Positions 1 to 5,597 of a stretch of 6,334 bases of DNA are shown here, piece by piece (positions within the stretch are counted from its first letter, which is position 1; each line of letters opens with the position of its first letter). The stretch is from positions 1 through 6,334 of the forward strand of contig JAFGNI010000404.1 in the NCBI GenBank assembly GCA_016927095.1, written 5' to 3'. The position numbers were made by a program, and so were the translations under genes. Below the pieces are notes generated by a model that ran no database searches, was not told the origin of the DNA, and saw only the letters and a program-made list of their open reading frames with translations. This stretch comes from Anaerolineae bacterium. GTDB taxonomy: Bacteria; Chloroflexota; Anaerolineae; B4-G1; SLSP01.

Positions 1-290
1 GCCGGACGCGGTCCAAGATCAGGGACACCCAACAGCCCCAGCGTGCTGTCTCCCACATCGGCCAGTCCCCCTAGGGCATACCGGCCGTGTGTAGCCTCGG
101 GACTGAACCGGCGCAACGACAACCAGAAGGTGCCGCTCCCCAGCGTGGTCGCCTCGCCAGGTAGCTCAACGGCAGGGGTCTCTGAGGCAGGCTTGTGCTG
201 CTGCGTCTCCGGTTTGCCCCTTTGCACAAGGCCCGCAAGACCTTTGGCAACGCCTAACCGCCTTAGCCGGTGCCGCAGGGAGTCATCCAC
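1..290 (-). CDS. N-terminal part of a probable RNase H-fold exonuclease (YprB-like), cut by the window edge
   Basis: An open frame of 96 codons runs from a GTG at 290 off the left edge. The in-frame TGA two codons upstream of that GTG fixes it as the first possible start. A weak purine-rich site (GAGAGG, 306-301) lies 10 nt before it. The peptide begins MDDSLRHRLRRLGVAKGLAG (GTG read as Met), followed by a Pro/Glu/Gln-rich linker (about residues 25-45) and a segment reading LPGEATTLGSGTFWLSLRRF and then HGRYALGGL. From memory this matches the N-terminal lead-in of Chloroflexi RNase H-like exonucleases: a short basic helix ending in LGV, a linker, a G-x-F/Y strand, and an HG-x(3)-L motif before the DEDD-type domain. 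The catalytic domain with its expected first acidic motif (DTET-type) would lie beyond the window, so the function is an inference. The coding call itself is firm: no stops, and normal codon use in the operon direction. It starts 37 nt after the murA stop and is probably co-transcribed with it. Confidence 0.6.
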   Translation of the reverse strand, partial: MDDSLRHRLRRLGVAKGLAGLVQRGKPETQQHKPASETPAVELPGEATTLGSGTFWLSLRRFSPEATHGRYALGGLADVGDSTLGLLGVPDLGPRP

Positions 291-310
291 GCCAGATCAT
301 CCTCTCACGA

Positions 311-328
311 GCGCAACTGCGCGCAACT
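311..328. repeat. Short 8-bp direct repeat at the end of murA
   Basis: GCGCAACT occurs at 311-318 and again at 321-328, a 10-nt period that overlaps the murA stop codon (330-328). It is probably a chance or slippage product, and no function is apparent. Confidence 0.3.
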
Positions 329-1644
329 CAATCACAGACCTCGTCGTTGCACCGCTGTATGCGCGCCCCCAGAGGTCGGAGCTTGTCCTCGATACGCTCA
401 TAGCCCCGGTCGATCTGCCGTATATTGTAGATGTGGCTGGTGCCCTCCGCTGCCAGAGCGGCGATCAGCATCGCCATGCCTGCCCGGATGTCGGGGCTCT
501 CCATCACATCGCCCGACAACCGCGAGGGTCCATAGACCAAAGCGCGGTGTGGGTCGCACAGCACGATCCGTGCCCCCATCGGAATCAGCTTGTCCACAAA
601 GAAGAGCCGGCTCTCGAACATCTTCTCATGGAACAGGACCACGCCCTCACATTGCGTGGCGGCAACCAGGGCAATGCTCATAAGGTCTGCGGGAAATGCC
701 GGCCAAGGAGCATCGGCAATCGAGGGGATTGCCCCGCCCATGTCCGACACGACCGCCAGGGATTGATCACCCGGCACGAAAAGGTCCTTCCCCCGAGCTT
801 CGGCCACGATGCCCAGCCGCCCGAACGTCATCAGGATCATCCGTAGGTTCTCGGGCATCGCGTCGCGGATCAACAGCTCACCGTGCGTTGCCGCCGCCAA
901 GGCGATGTAACTCCCCACCTCGATATGATCGCTGCCGATCGTGAAATCTACGCCGTGCAGGCGCGCTACCCCCTCAATCGTGAGCGTATTGGTGCCGATG
1001 CCCGTGATCTGCGCCCCCATCGCATTGAGCATCCGGCAGAGATCCTGGACGTGAGGTTCGGAGGCGGCATTGCGGATCACCGTCGTCCCCTTCGCCAGGA
1101 CAGCTGCCATCACCGCGTTCTCCGTGCCGGTCACGCTCGCCTCGTCCAGCAGGATGTCGGCCCCGCGCAATTGGTCTGCCGCTACCTGGAATAGCCCGTC
1201 GCGCACCCCAACCGTCGCCCCCATCCCCTGGAAGGCCAGGAAATGCGTGTCGACGCGCCGGCGCCCGATGACGTCACCGCCTGGCGATGGGATCGCCAAC
1301 TTGCCCAACCGTGCCAATAGCGGCCCCACCATCAGAACTGAGCCCCGGATCGCGCGGAACTGGTCAGGGCTCAGCTGCCCCGAGACCGAGGGCGCCAGAT
1401 CCCGGGCCTGCAAGCGCCAGCTGCGGTCATCAAGGCGCTCAACCTCCACGCCCAAGGAGCCCAGCAACTCAGCCATGACTTCCACGTCGCGGATCGCGGG
1501 CAGGTTGCGAAGCGTCACCGGTTCATCAGTCAGAAGAGAGGCCGCCAGAGTAGGAAGCGCCGCGTTCTTGTTCCCTGCCGGGCGTATCTCACCACAGACC
1601 GGCACACCGCCATCGATGGTAAAATAGTCACTCAAATCGATCAT
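328..1644 (-). CDS. murA: UDP-N-acetylglucosamine 1-carboxyvinyltransferase (MurA), Asp in place of the catalytic Cys
   Basis: This cytoplasmic enzyme transfers enolpyruvate from PEP to UDP-GlcNAc, the first committed step of peptidoglycan synthesis. It has 438 residues, close to the usual 420-440, and is complete. The N-terminal GNKNAALP (residues 24-31) holds the substrate-binding Lys25 and Asn26. Arg100 matches E. coli Arg91. The active-site loop reads [14 protein letters not shown] (121-134): Asp124 sits where E. coli has Cys115, and Arg129 matches Arg120. PAFPADL (315-321) carries the Asp equivalent to E. coli Asp305. Arg387 in PDIRAG matches Arg397, and [17 protein letters not shown] (411-427) is the C-terminal signature. 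The start is supported by GGAGG (1654-1650) 5 nt before the ATG. The gene lies 83 nt after the SAM hydrolase gene, with no clear terminator between. Family identity is very secure. The Cys-to-Asp change is known in naturally fosfomycin-resistant MurA proteins, for example in mycobacteria and chlamydiae. Confidence 0.97.
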   Translation of the reverse strand: MIDLSDYFTIDGGVPVCGEIRPAGNKNAALPTLAASLLTDEPVTLRNLPAIRDVEVMAELLGSLGVEVERLDDRSWRLQARDLAPSVSGQLSPDQFRAIRGSVLMVGPLLARLGKLAIPSPGGDVIGRRRVDTHFLAFQGMGATVGVRDGLFQVAADQLRGADILLDEASVTGTENAVMAAVLAKGTTVIRNAASEPHVQDLCRMLNAMGAQITGIGTNTLTIEGVARLHGVDFTIGSDHIEVGSYIALAAATHGELLIRDAMPENLRMILMTFGRLGIVAEARGKDLFVPGDQSLAVVSDMGGAIPSIADAPWPAFPADLMSIALVAATQCEGVVLFHEKMFESRLFFVDKLIPMGARIVLCDPHRALVYGPSRLSGDVMESPDIRAGMAMLIAALAAEGTSHIYNIRQIDRGYERIEDKLRPLGARIQRCNDEVCD

Positions 1645-1649
1645 ATCCG

Positions 1650-1654
1650 CCTCC
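1650..1654 (-). promoter_or_regulatory. Ribosome binding site of murA
   Basis: GGAGG on the minus strand, with 5 nt between it and the ATG at 1644. It supports that start. Confidence 0.75.
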
Positions 1655-1698
1655 AGACCAGCCCAATGGCCAGCAAAGTTGGTTCGTAGTAACCGCTT

Positions 1699-1714
1699 CG
1701 GCTTGTGGCAGCCG
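1699..1714. other. Small inverted repeat between the SAM hydrolase gene and murA
   Basis: CGGCT (1699-1703) and AGCCG (1710-1714) are complementary, with a 6-nt loop, in the 83-nt spacer 14 nt after the SAM hydrolase stop. On the transcribed strand no T-run follows, so it does not look like an intrinsic terminator. It may be an mRNA hairpin between the two cistrons, or chance. Confidence 0.3.
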
Positions 1715-1727
1715 CCTCTTCGGTGAT

Positions 1728-2552
1728 CTAGCCCGCAAGCTCCACCCCGTCTCCCAAATTTAGCCCAAGGTCACGCGCTGCACAACCTTGGTTGACCGCC
1801 AACTCCAGCAGCCCCTCGCTCCCCACCAACGCCAAGGGTGCGCCGGCTGCCACCTCTCCATAGGTTCGCCGCACCGGTCCTAGATCTCGACCAGCCACCC
1901 GCACATGCACCCGACCTGGGTTGAGAATAAGCGGGTCGGCGGCCCCAAAGGCCGGATCGAGCCGCAGTAGCGCCCCATCCCACACTAGTCGACCGATGCT
2001 TGTAATGACGTTACCAAACCGGTCGATGTGGATCACCTCTCCCCGAACCATCCCCTCCTCCACCTGCATCGAGGGCAATGGCAAGCGCTTAGGCGCCACC
2101 ACTTCCGGGCCGAACTGCGACAACGGCACCCCGGCAGCCAGATGTGCAGCGGCGGGCGCGAAGATATCGCGCCCGTGGAATGTGCTGCTCGTCGCGGGCA
2201 ACTGGTACCTTGGATTCTCCAGCGCTACGGTCAACGCCGGTGGCGCCGCTGCCCAGACGTAGGAGAAGACGCCATTATCAGGGCCGACCAACGTGCCCCA
2301 CGGTGTCTGAGAGGCGATAGCACGCCTTGTCGTTCCCACGCCAGGATCCACGACGACCAGGTGGACGCTCCCCTGAGGGAAGTAGGGCAACGTCGTCCAC
2401 AGTACGTAGGCAGCGGCCCGCACGTGCTGCGGCGCTATGGCATGGGTGATATCGACAAGCGCCGCTCCAGGCGCGATGCCGGATATCACGCCCTTCATCA
2501 CGCCCACGTAACCATCATCCAGGCCGAAATCCGTTGTCAAAGAGATCAGCAT
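1728..2552 (-). CDS. S-adenosyl-L-methionine hydrolase (adenosine-forming), DUF62 / SAM hydroxide adenosyltransferase family
   Basis: Members of this family cleave SAM with water to adenosine and methionine; they are related to the SAM-dependent fluorinase and chlorinase. At 274 residues the protein has typical length. It opens with [19 protein letters not shown] (3-21), the family's N-terminal nucleoside-binding motif. [12 protein letters not shown] (66-77) supplies Asp69 and Arg76, and [15 protein letters not shown] (125-139) supplies His126; together these fit the Asp-Arg-His triad described for the archaeal hydrolase PH0463. [14 protein letters not shown] (173-186) and [12 protein letters not shown] (245-256) are typical of the C-terminal domain. 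The intact triad favours hydrolase over halogenase. No signal peptide is seen, so it should be cytoplasmic. The ATG follows the murJ stop by 9 nt, and its Shine-Dalgarno AGGAG (2563-2559) overlaps the murJ TAG, so its translation is probably coupled to murJ. Its physiological role in such organisms is not known. Confidence 0.92.
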   Translation of the reverse strand: MLISLTTDFGLDDGYVGVMKGVISGIAPGAALVDITHAIAPQHVRAAAYVLWTTLPYFPQGSVHLVVVDPGVGTTRRAIASQTPWGTLVGPDNGVFSYVWAAAPPALTVALENPRYQLPATSSTFHGRDIFAPAAAHLAAGVPLSQFGPEVVAPKRLPLPSMQVEEGMVRGEVIHIDRFGNVITSIGRLVWDGALLRLDPAFGAADPLILNPGRVHVRVAGRDLGPVRRTYGEVAAGAPLALVGSEGLLELAVNQGCAARDLGLNLGDGVELAG

Positions 2553-2558
2553 AACAGG

Positions 2559-2563
2559 CTCCT
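2559..2563 (-). promoter_or_regulatory. Ribosome binding site of the SAM hydrolase gene, overlapping the murJ stop codon
   Basis: The minus strand reads TAGGAG: the TAG (2564-2562) ends murJ and AGGAG (2563-2559) lies 6 nt before the next ATG at 2552. Ribosomes ending murJ would sit on this site, which favours translational coupling. Confidence 0.75.
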
Positions 2564-4118
2564 ACGTTGCACGGCTGGTGACCATGCGTACTACCATCCG
2601 CAACTGGCTAACGCCCAACATCCAGGCAAAAGCCACATATGCGAGCACCCCGATTGGAATGCCGAGAAGCGCCTGCAGATAGGGGCTATCGGGGCCGACG
2701 CGCATAAACAGCCCTATCGCCACCGCCATCGCCGAGGACGCCACCACCACTCGGATCGTGGTGCCCCAGAGAGGCCGGGCGGCAAACTCGCCGAGGCGTC
2801 GACCGATCAGGACGAAGAGCACCGCCATCTGCAGCACCGCAGCTAGCGATGTGGCCAGAGCCAACCCACCCAACGGAACCACGTCGACGGCCTCGAAAAG
2901 CCCAGGAAGCACCATACCCAGCCCGGCGTTGACGATCACAGCGCCAATGGCTGCCAGTGCTGGTGTCCAAGTGTCCTGAAGGGCATAGAAAGCCCGGCCC
3001 AGCACCTCCAGTGCAGAATGGCCGACCAAACCCACTGCGAAGAACGCCAGAGCCCATGCCACCGCCTGGGCCGAGGCCGCATCAAACGCTCCCCGCTGGA
3101 ACATCGTCACGACAATGGGCTTTCCAAGCAAGATGAGACCTACGGTGGAGGGAACCGCGAGCGCGACCAGCATACCCAGGGCGTTCGTGAGCGTGTCACG
3201 CAGGGCGCCGCGCTCTCCAAGGGCGGCCTGCTTTGAGAACGTCGGAAAGACCGCCGTTCCCACCGCCTGAGCGAAGATACCCTGAGGCAGCATCACCAAG
3301 AGTAGAGCATACTCCAACGTCGCAATGGCGCCCGTCCCGAGGCGAGAGGCCAGGTTGCTGATCACGATCGTGTTGATCTGCGCCGCTGCCATGCCCAGCA
3401 TCCGTGGAGCGATGAGCAGGCCCACCTCCCGCACGCCAGGGTCTTCACGTCCGAACGTCGGACTGAAGCGAGCCCGGTACTTAACAAGACCCGGGACCTG
3501 CACGATCAGATGTCCCACTGCGCCCGCGACCATCCCCACCGCTGGCCCCATCGCCCCTGCCGGCGTCATACCCCCAACAATGCCCCCGCCAATCAGGCCC
3601 AGGTTGTAAATGATGGGGGCCACAGCTGGTAGAAAGAAGTGCTGGTGCGCATTGAGGATGCCCATCACGATGCCGCTGATGCCGAAAATCGTCGGCGAGA
3701 TCAGCATAACCCGCATCACATCGACGGTTCGGGCCTGAATCTCAGGTGGTAGGGCCGGTGCAACGAAGGTGCCCACGAGCCAGGGGGCAAGGATCACACA
3801 CGCGACGCTGATGGGCACTAGGATCACGGTCAGTAGCGTGATGATGGCCGATGCCAGCCGCCAGGCCTCAGCTCGCTCTTCTCGTGCGAGGCGTCCTGTG
3901 AAGAGCGGAATAAAGGCCGACCCAAGCGCGCCCCCGGCGACGACCAGGAAGATGGCATCCGGGATGCGAACCGCGGCGACGTAGGCATCCATCTCCGGAC
4001 CGGTGCCGAAGTAGGCGCCAAAGACGATCTGTCGCACCAATCCCAGCACACGGCTGACCGCAAAGGCGACCATGATCAAGGCCGCGGCACGCGCAACCTG
4101 TCGTTGGCTCGTTTCCAT
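2562..4118 (-). CDS. murJ: MurJ/MviN-type lipid II flippase
   Basis: This integral membrane protein of the MOP exporter superfamily moves the peptidoglycan precursor lipid II to the outer face of the cytoplasmic membrane. From the ATG at 4118 it has 518 residues, the usual MurJ length, with regularly spaced hydrophobic segments compatible with 14 membrane helices. Family marks are SRVLGLVRQ (22-30, with Arg23 and Arg29 matching E. coli Arg18 and Arg24), Asp44, AGGALGSAFIP (61-71), ILNAHQHFFLPAVAPIIYN (154-172), GTAVFPTFS (287-295) and RAFYALQDTWTP (375-386). The frame stays open 40 codons further upstream, to an ATG at 4238, but that extension does not resemble MurJ. The 4118 start falls directly after a -10 element, so I prefer it. 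No Shine-Dalgarno precedes it; the transcript is probably leaderless. By eye the E. coli Arg52-Arg53 pair is Phe57-Leu58 and Arg270 is Leu273. It leads a probable operon with the SAM hydrolase gene and murA. Confidence 0.93.
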   Translation of the reverse strand: METSQRQVARAAALIMVAFAVSRVLGLVRQIVFGAYFGTGPEMDAYVAAVRIPDAIFLVVAGGALGSAFIPLFTGRLAREERAEAWRLASAIITLLTVILVPISVACVILAPWLVGTFVAPALPPEIQARTVDVMRVMLISPTIFGISGIVMGILNAHQHFFLPAVAPIIYNLGLIGGGIVGGMTPAGAMGPAVGMVAGAVGHLIVQVPGLVKYRARFSPTFGREDPGVREVGLLIAPRMLGMAAAQINTIVISNLASRLGTGAIATLEYALLLVMLPQGIFAQAVGTAVFPTFSKQAALGERGALRDTLTNALGMLVALAVPSTVGLILLGKPIVVTMFQRGAFDAASAQAVAWALAFFAVGLVGHSALEVLGRAFYALQDTWTPALAAIGAVIVNAGLGMVLPGLFEAVDVVPLGGLALATSLAAVLQMAVLFVLIGRRLGEFAARPLWGTTIRVVVASSAMAVAIGLFMRVGPDSPYLQALLGIPIGVLAYVAFAWMLGVSQLRMVVRMVTSRAT

Positions 4119-4125
4119 AGGGAGG

Positions 4126-4134
4126 ATTATAGCA
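4126..4134 (-). promoter_or_regulatory. Extended -10 promoter of murJ, likely giving a leaderless mRNA
   Basis: The minus strand reads TGCTATAAT, a perfect TATAAT (4131-4126) with the TGn extension (4134-4132). Seven nucleotides (CCTCCCT) separate it from the murJ ATG at 4118, so transcription should begin at or within a base of the A of the start codon. The hexamer 17 nt upstream (4154-4149, CGGGGC) is nothing like TTGACA, as is common for extended -10 promoters. Confidence 0.7.
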
Positions 4135-4137
4135 TAA

Positions 4138-4150
4138 GCAGGGCACCTGC
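4138..4150. promoter_or_regulatory. Inverted repeat just upstream of the murJ -10 element
   Basis: GCAGG (4138-4142) and CCTGC (4146-4150) are perfect inverted copies with a 3-nt centre. The element ends 3 nt upstream of the TGn extension, within the stretch RNA polymerase would cover, so it could be an operator. The alternative is chance pairing in GC-rich DNA. Confidence 0.3.
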
Positions 4151-4156
4151 CCCGCT

Positions 4157-4307
4157 CTATCGGCAGGGCGTACGCAGCTCGGCTGTCGCGCCCAAGGGCC
4201 TTCTGCGGGCCTTGCGCGCTGCCGTTCCGCGGAACCAACCGCGTCGCAGAGTCCTAGACCTGACCGCACCTATCGGTTGCAAGACCAGATGCGTACGCCT
4301 CGGCTGT
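4157..4307. repeat. Diverged direct repeat in the truD-murJ gap
   Basis: Three blocks recur in the same order: CTATCGG (4157-4163 and 4270-4276), GCGTACGC (4168-4175 and 4291-4298), and CTCGGCTGT (4178-4186 and 4299-4307). The second and third blocks are adjacent in one copy and 2 nt apart in the other; the first and second are 4 nt apart in one copy and 14 in the other. The two copies of GCGTACGC start 123 nt apart. This looks like an old, partly decayed duplication or a pair of binding regions. Confidence 0.55.
4224..4235. repeat. 12-bp perfect palindrome GTTCCGCGGAAC
   Basis: A perfect palindrome between the two copies of the direct repeat, about 106 bp upstream of the murJ ATG. It could bind a dimeric regulator, but a palindrome this short can also arise by chance. 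Confidence 0.35.
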
Positions 4308-4339
4308 GTCGGCTCGAATTGAGGTATTGAGAAGCAGGT

Positions 4340-4351
4340 AGTCTGCAGACT
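4340..4351. repeat. 12-bp perfect palindrome AGTCTGCAGACT
   Basis: A second perfect 12-bp palindrome in the same gap, 61 nt after the truD stop. Its sequence is unrelated to the one at 4224-4235. Confidence 0.35.
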
Positions 4352-4395
4352 GGCTTGGAGGAGTGACAGGCTGACCTTTCAGATCTGCCAAGTCC

Positions 4396-4418
4396 GCGCT
4401 AGACGCATCGCCTAGCGC
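4396..4418 (-). terminator. Stem-loop spanning the truD stop codon, possible 3' end structure without a U-tract
   Basis: On the minus strand GCGCTAG (4418-4412) pairs perfectly with CTAGCGC (4402-4396) around a 9-nt loop. The TAG inside the first arm is the truD stop. The sequence after the stem (GGACTTGGC) is not T-rich, so this is not a classical intrinsic terminator. It may block 3' exonucleases or act with Rho. The placement at the gene end is the main argument. Confidence 0.4.
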
Positions 4419-5584
4419 ACCCGGATCTCCGCGCTGATCAGGGCAGCGGCGGCCTTGGTGATAAGGGTTGCATACTGACCTGTGCTGAGTGAGAATCCGA
4501 GGGTGACCTGCCAACGGTCGGGAATCTCCTCGTCGGGCTGGGCATCTTGTGAGGAGACCTCGATGGGCCGGAATGCTACCGGGCGCTCGCCCTTAGTCAG
4601 GTAGACGCGCCGCAGGATCCGCGCCTTGAAGTCCCGAAGGCCCAACCCCTCATCATCGAAGACGGTCTCGGCTGCCGCCTCAAAGACGCCCTCATAGCGA
4701 GCGGTCAAGCGTGGGAGGTCAACAAGGACCGTATGTAAGGCTTCGAGCGCCGCGCCAGGCTCAGGCAGCGCGAACTGCTCCTTCATGATCGTCACGTCGT
4801 AAGGCGTCGAGCCGTTGCGCCGAAAAGAGGCGCTCACGATAAGGTTCCAGACCCAGGATTGGTATGCCGAAAGATAGATGGAGAGCAAGCGGTCCTTGAT
4901 CAGGTTCGCCGCCTTGCGGTACTCGTGAGGATGGTCCTTGAGGTAAGTGATCACGCTGCGGAAATTCGACGGCCTGGGAGCCTGATGTAGCAGATAGCCC
5001 CATTGGCCCCAATGGCTGGCACAGAGACGTTTGAACTGGCGGATCTCGCGCCGGTCTCCGGCCATAGGCTCGGCCAGATACATGTGGACAACCCGCTCGG
5101 CATCACGCTTGAGGATCTCCTTGCCGATGAAGCCATCGCGGGTCCGGGACCCAAAACGCTGGTCGTCGAAGTAGTTCGGCAGTCCGTAGGTACCCAGCTT
5201 GGCCATGGCAGGTCCGAGGGCGGCAGCATCGGCCTCGTCTAGATCCCGTACAACCACCTGGAACCGGTTCCCATCCAAGTCGCCCGGACGCAGCGCGCGC
5301 GTCCCCCACCCTACCCGCTCCGCAGTGTAGCCTTTGCCCTCGAGCTTCGCTGGCCCGCGCTTCCGCACGCTGGCGTATTGGGTGGTGATCGCGGACTTGT
5401 CCTTGAGGGCCGGGAAGACCAAGGCACTCGGGGTGACCCTCAGTTGTGCAGCCATCGCATCGCGCACCGCCAAGGTGGTCCGGTTGCACTTCTCAACGCG
5501 GTAGTAGGCATACGCCCCGTTGCTCTCAGGCAGCCGGATCCGCTCTTCCACCCTGAAGTCATCGGGACGCAGCTTGACGCGCAT
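4412..5584 (-). CDS. truD: tRNA pseudouridine synthase TruD (tRNA-Glu U13)
   Basis: TruD isomerises U13 of tRNA-Glu to pseudouridine in the cytoplasm. The 390-residue product is somewhat longer than the E. coli enzyme (349) and complete. PALKDKSAITTQY (58-70) carries the catalytic aspartate, Asp62. GNRFQVVVRDL (105-115) and LPNYFDDQRFGS (135-146) are the other core motifs. The inserted TRUD domain covers roughly residues 135-330 and includes YLSAYQSWVWN (237-247). LGFSLSTGQYATLITK (362-377) matches the usual family ending, so the TAG at 4414-4412 is the natural stop. The ATG is set by a strong Shine-Dalgarno, AGGAGG (5597-5592), 7 nt upstream. That site overlaps the TAA of the DUF4230 gene, which ends 12 nt before, so the two are very probably co-transcribed and translationally coupled. 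A perfect stem-loop straddles the stop codon. Confidence 0.95.
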   Translation of the reverse strand: MRVKLRPDDFRVEERIRLPESNGAYAYYRVEKCNRTTLAVRDAMAAQLRVTPSALVFPALKDKSAITTQYASVRKRGPAKLEGKGYTAERVGWGTRALRPGDLDGNRFQVVVRDLDEADAAALGPAMAKLGTYGLPNYFDDQRFGSRTRDGFIGKEILKRDAERVVHMYLAEPMAGDRREIRQFKRLCASHWGQWGYLLHQAPRPSNFRSVITYLKDHPHEYRKAANLIKDRLLSIYLSAYQSWVWNLIVSASFRRNGSTPYDVTIMKEQFALPEPGAALEALHTVLVDLPRLTARYEGVFEAAAETVFDDEGLGLRDFKARILRRVYLTKGERPVAFRPIEVSSQDAQPDEEIPDRWQVTLGFSLSTGQYATLITKAAAALISAEIRVR

Positions 5585-5591
5585 GGCCGCA

Positions 5592-5597
5592 CCTCCT
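5592..5597 (-). promoter_or_regulatory. Ribosome binding site of truD, overlapping the upstream stop codon
   Basis: The minus strand reads TAAGGAGGTG. The TAA (5599-5597) ends the DUF4230 gene, and AGGAGG (5597-5592) is a full-strength Shine-Dalgarno 7 nt before the truD ATG. Confidence 0.85.

Larger units (their letters stand above)
4119..4411. other. 293-nt intergenic region between truD and murJ with repeats and palindromes
   Basis: I see no convincing gene, tRNA or riboswitch here. It contains the murJ promoter, a hairpin at the end of truD, two 12-bp perfect palindromes, a 13-nt inverted repeat just upstream of the -10 element, a bulged inverted repeat (4193-4214) and a diverged direct repeat (near 4157-4186 and 4270-4307); the main ones are listed separately. 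Minus-strand frames are open through parts of it, but the translated text has no recognisable family and no ribosome binding site. Confidence 0.6.

Noticed and set aside
43..846. Long plus-strand open frame (267 codons) opposite murA and the left-edge gene
   Set aside because: It is antisense to well-supported genes, rich in Pro/Arg/His/Ser as expected for the complement of GC-rich coding DNA, and has no recognisable motifs.
2028..2846. Plus-strand open frame of 272 codons opposite the SAM hydrolase gene and the end of murJ
   Set aside because: It spans the junction of two strong minus-strand genes and its His/Arg/Gln-rich text resembles no protein family; it is an antisense shadow.
4146..4167. 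CCTGCC / GGCAGG stem (10-nt loop) as the truD terminator
   Set aside because: No T-run follows on the minus strand, it overlaps the murJ promoter region, and it lies more than 240 nt past the truD stop.
4193..4214. Inverted repeat CAAGGGCC / GGCCTTG as an intrinsic terminator
   Set aside because: The stem has a bulge, and neither strand has a T-run after it.
4119..4238. 40-codon N-terminal extension of murJ to an upstream ATG
   Set aside because: The extension is not MurJ-like, would cross the promoter and one copy of the direct repeat, and the 4118 ATG gives the normal family length.
4119..4411. tRNA, T-box or riboswitch in the largest gap
   Set aside because: No cloverleaf, GGTTC-type T-arm in context, or known aptamer core was found, and a leaderless murJ leaves no room for a leader.
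4254..4514. Possible small minus-strand gene of 86 codons starting inside truD
   Set aside because: Its first third is truD in another frame, it lacks a ribosome site, and the remainder has no family resemblance. It could be a relic of the repeated segment, but I cannot support it as a gene.
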